A stretch of DNA of 13,996 nt from Propionibacteriaceae bacterium (GTDB lineage Bacteria; Actinomycetota; Actinomycetes; Propionibacteriales; Propionibacteriaceae): the NCBI GenBank assembly GCA_025923975.1, contig JAICEV010000036.1, positions 1 through 13,996 of the forward strand, in the 5' to 3' direction. The notes below the pieces were generated by a model. That model saw nothing but the letters and a program-made list of their open reading frames with translations, ran no database searches and had not been told where the DNA came from. The position numbers were made by a program, and so were the translations under genes. Positions 12,066-13,996 of the stretch are shown piece by piece. How positions within the stretch are numbered: the first letter of the stretch is position 1; each line of letters starts with the position of its first letter.

Positions 12066-13394
12066 ATGCGCGGAGCCGTGGTCAAGGTGCGAGCCGCTGC
12101 TTTGCTAGCCGTGGTGGGGATCTTGGGATTGCTGACGGTCCAGACGGCCAGCGCAACGACCCAGATGACCGCGGCCGTCGGTGTCAACATCCGCTCCGGG
12201 TCCAGCACCAATTCGGAAATCCTCGGGGGCCTCTATCGTGGCCAGACGGTCACTGCCATCAACAGCGCCGGAGGTTGGACCAAGATCAAATTTGCTGGCT
12301 CGACTGCCTACGTTGCCAGTAAGTATCTGACCAAGGAATCCAAGCTCTCAGCACCAAGCAGCATCCGACCCGGTACGGTCAAGATCACCACCACGGCACT
12401 CAATCTGCGCACCGGTCCAGGGCACTCCTACAAGGTGATCAAGGTACTCAAGGAGGGCGCCCGAGTCACCATGACCGGCAAGACTGCGCGGGGTTGGGCT
12501 CAGCTCGTCGACGGCAAATCCACCGGCTGGTCCAGCACGCAGTACCTCGCCAGCTCGACTACCGGAAAGCCGGCGATCATTGGTACCCGCGTGGCAACAG
12601 CCGATCTTGACATCCGAACCACGAGTGGCGCCGATTCCCGAACCGTCGCGGAAGTGAAGAAGGGTACGGCGCTCTCGGTCACCGGTGCGATTCAGAACGG
12701 CAGAGCGCAGATCATCTACAAAGGCGCAATCCGCTGGGTGACAGCGCGTTATCTCAAGAACCTGGCGAGCAACCTGCCCTCCCCGCCCAAGCTGCCCAAG
12801 ATCACCGGTACCCGGTACGCCACAGCAACGCTGAACATCCGATCGACGTACACCGACAAATACCGTTTGATCACGGAGGTGCCCCGAGGCGCCAAGCTCA
12901 AGATCACCGGCGTCGTCAAAAACGGCCGAATGCAGATCATCTTCGACAAGGCCGTTCGCTGGGTGACCGCCAAGTACCTCTCGAAGTCCGTTCCGCGCGG
13001 GATGCCAGCAAGCTGGCGCGCGGTCGAGCGGGGCCTCAAGCCGAACGCGATCAAGGTCCATCGAGCAACGCGGGCGAAGTTCCCGCAGATCGCCACCTAC
13101 TACACCCTGCGGGCCGGCTTATTCACCGACCATTCCACCGGTCGGGCGCTGGATCTGATGATTCCCAACTATCGGTCAGCCTCCGGGGAAGCGCTTGGCT
13201 ACAAAGTGGCGGAGTGGGCGAAGGCCAATGCCAAGCCGCTTGGGATCAACTACGTGATCTGGAACCAGCACATCTGGAACGTCACACGCGACAGCGAGGG
13301 CTGGCGCTACATGGCTGACCGCGGCGGCGATTCGGCCAATCACAAGGATCACGTGCATATCACCGTTTTCGCCGCAGGCTTCGACCCCCGCTAA
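12066..13394 (+). CDS. Secreted SH3b x4 protein with C-terminal M15-like (VldE/ARB_07466-type) domain
   Basis: 442 residues. A Sec signal peptide (basic MRGAVVKVRA, hydrophobic core, likely cleavage after ASA at 28-30) leads to four bacterial SH3 domains at about 31-90, 105-163, 173-232 and 248-307. Each has an N-(I/L)-R-like strand and a W-x(2-8)-(K/Q)YL end. The last two are much closer to each other (GTR-ATA-L-IR, RWVTA-YL), suggesting a recent duplication. The C-terminal domain (312-437) carries HSTGRALDLM (H356, D363) and DHVHI (D428, H431), a peptidase M15-like zinc arrangement, within the conserved VIWNQHIWNV and GGDSANH context. It is expected to bind peptidoglycan through SH3b and cut or sense peptide stems outside the cell. 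ATG 12066 has GGGAGG seven bases ahead. The 3' end overlaps the convergent glycosyltransferase gene by 35 bp. Confidence 0.9.
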   Translation: MRGAVVKVRAAALLAVVGILGLLTVQTASATTQMTAAVGVNIRSGSSTNSEILGGLYRGQTVTAINSAGGWTKIKFAGSTAYVASKYLTKESKLSAPSSIRPGTVKITTTALNLRTGPGHSYKVIKVLKEGARVTMTGKTARGWAQLVDGKSTGWSSTQYLASSTTGKPAIIGTRVATADLDIRTTSGADSRTVAEVKKGTALSVTGAIQNGRAQIIYKGAIRWVTARYLKNLASNLPSPPKLPKITGTRYATATLNIRSTYTDKYRLITEVPRGAKLKITGVVKNGRMQIIFDKAVRWVTAKYLSKSVPRGMPASWRAVERGLKPNAIKVHRATRAKFPQIATYYTLRAGLFTDHSTGRALDLMIPNYRSASGEALGYKVAEWAKANAKPLGINYVIWNQHIWNVTRDSEGWRYMADRGGDSANHKDHVHITVFAAGFDPR

Positions 13395-13996
13395 CGGCGG
13401 GGCTCTGGACGGCCTCGTAAACACCTGCCACTCTGTCCGCAATTGCCTGCCAGGAGTACCCGCGTCGAACCAAGGCTTGTGCCGCATCAGCTCGCGCCAG
13501 GCGCTCGGTCGGGCACGTCAATGCGGTGATGAGGACATCGACGAGCGCATCCTCATCGTCCGGCGGGATCAGCCACCCCTCCGGCGAACGTGCATCGCGG
13601 TTGAGATACGTCGGAGGCCCGCCGGTACGGGTAGCAACGACGGGTAATCCGGCACACATCGCCTCTAGGTACACCGAGCCGAACGCCTCACCGACCGACG
13701 GGGCGACCATTATCTCGGCGCAGCCCAGGCCGAGCCGGAGATCCTCATGACCGCGCCAGCCGACGAAGAAAACGCCGTCAATCCGCTCCTTGGTTACCAG
13801 CGAATATGGATGTTCGCCCTCCCACTCACCGGGATGCCCGCCCCAGATCAGCAAAGGCGCGACCGGCCCGAGCTGAGCCCTGACACGTGCGTACGCCCGC
13901 AGCAGCAGCGGCAACCGTTTGACCGCTGTGAACCGGCCGACGTACAGCAGCACCGGACGAAGCCCTGTGGTATCGGTGAAGGCAGAGAGGTCGGCC
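13360..13996 (-). CDS. Glycosyltransferase family 4, C-terminal part (runs off the window)
   Basis: The frame is open from the window edge to TGA at 13362-13360, so the N-terminal acceptor-binding domain is missing; about 211 residues are visible. The GT-B nucleotide-sugar domain begins at LLYVGRFTAVKR. The donor-binding E-x7-E motif is EAFGSVYLE, followed by AMCAGLPVVATRTGG. The enzyme would transfer a sugar from an NDP-sugar to a lipid, polysaccharide or small-molecule acceptor at the cytoplasmic face. The acceptor is unknown. A GTG at 13953 is in frame but falls inside the VLLYVGR strand, so it is not the start. The C-terminus is basic (SLRRKR) and is encoded in the overlap with the SH3 gene. 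Confidence 0.9.
   Translation of the reverse strand, partial: ADLSAFTDTTGLRPVLLYVGRFTAVKRLPLLLRAYARVRAQLGPVAPLLIWGGHPGEWEGEHPYSLVTKERIDGVFFVGWRGHEDLRLGLGCAEIMVAPSVGEAFGSVYLEAMCAGLPVVATRTGGPPTYLNRDARSPEGWLIPPDDEDALVDVLITALTCPTERLARADAAQALVRRGYSWQAIADRVAGVYEAVQSPAVSGGRSLRRKR

Noticed and set aside
1..13996. Mobile elements, CRISPR arrays, tRNA or rRNA genes
   Set aside because: No transposase, integrase, terminal inverted repeats, regularly spaced repeats or RNA-gene signatures were recognised on either strand.

Overview
The window looks like a chromosomal segment from a high-GC actinobacterium. Reasons: GC-rich codon use, frequent GTG starts, an ANTAR output domain, a TreS-like GH13 enzyme, a DUF1992 protein, a tandem DUF202 pair, and a secreted SH3/VldE-type cell-wall protein. 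Genus and order cannot be told from the sequence. No tRNA, rRNA, CRISPR array, insertion sequence or phage gene was seen. Genes are tightly packed. All four convergent junctions abut or overlap (11 bp overlap, 0 bp gap, 3 bp gap, 35 bp overlap), so there is no room for separate terminators.

Layout. (1) 3-1154, +: the 3' part of an APC-superfamily basic amino acid antiporter (ArcD/LysI type). (2) 6028 down to 1144, -: an apparent stress operon, transcribed in the order TreS-like GH13 enzyme, DUF6766 membrane protein with an internal duplication, SDR oxidoreductase, and phytoene-dehydrogenase-like FAD oxidoreductase. Sequences resembling sigma-B/SigF promoters (GNNT/GTTT, 14-15 nt, GGGTAA) lie before the GH13 gene and again before the SDR gene. 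(3) 6355-8766, +, divergent from that operon: a hybrid sensor kinase ordered PAS-GAF-like-HisKA-HATPase-REC-ANTAR, which joins sensing, phosphotransfer and a predicted RNA-binding antiterminator in one chain. (4) 8767-9165, -: a DUF1992 (DnaJC28-type) protein. (5) 9204-11543, +: four genes, each overlapping the next by 4 bp. The first encodes a membrane-anchored protein whose soluble part resembles the apical (substrate-binding) domain of GroEL, with no ATPase domain. It is followed by an EamA/DMT transporter and two DUF202 membrane proteins. (6) 11547-11891, -: a minimal HExxH zincin. (7) 12066-13394, +: a secreted protein with four SH3b repeats and a C-terminal M15-like/VldE domain, preceded by an AT-rich region holding a CRP-like palindrome and 9-bp GTGATTGA-type repeats. 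(8) 13360-13996, -: the C-terminal part of a GT4 glycosyltransferase that runs off the window.

How the parts may work together. Region 2 combines disaccharide metabolism, redox enzymes and a membrane protein behind stress-type promoters, with a sensor kinase divergent to it. This suggests a general stress (osmotic, desiccation or redox) module, which is an inference from content and promoters. Region 5 holds the most novel candidate: a natural membrane-tethered 'minichaperone' translationally coupled to small membrane proteins.
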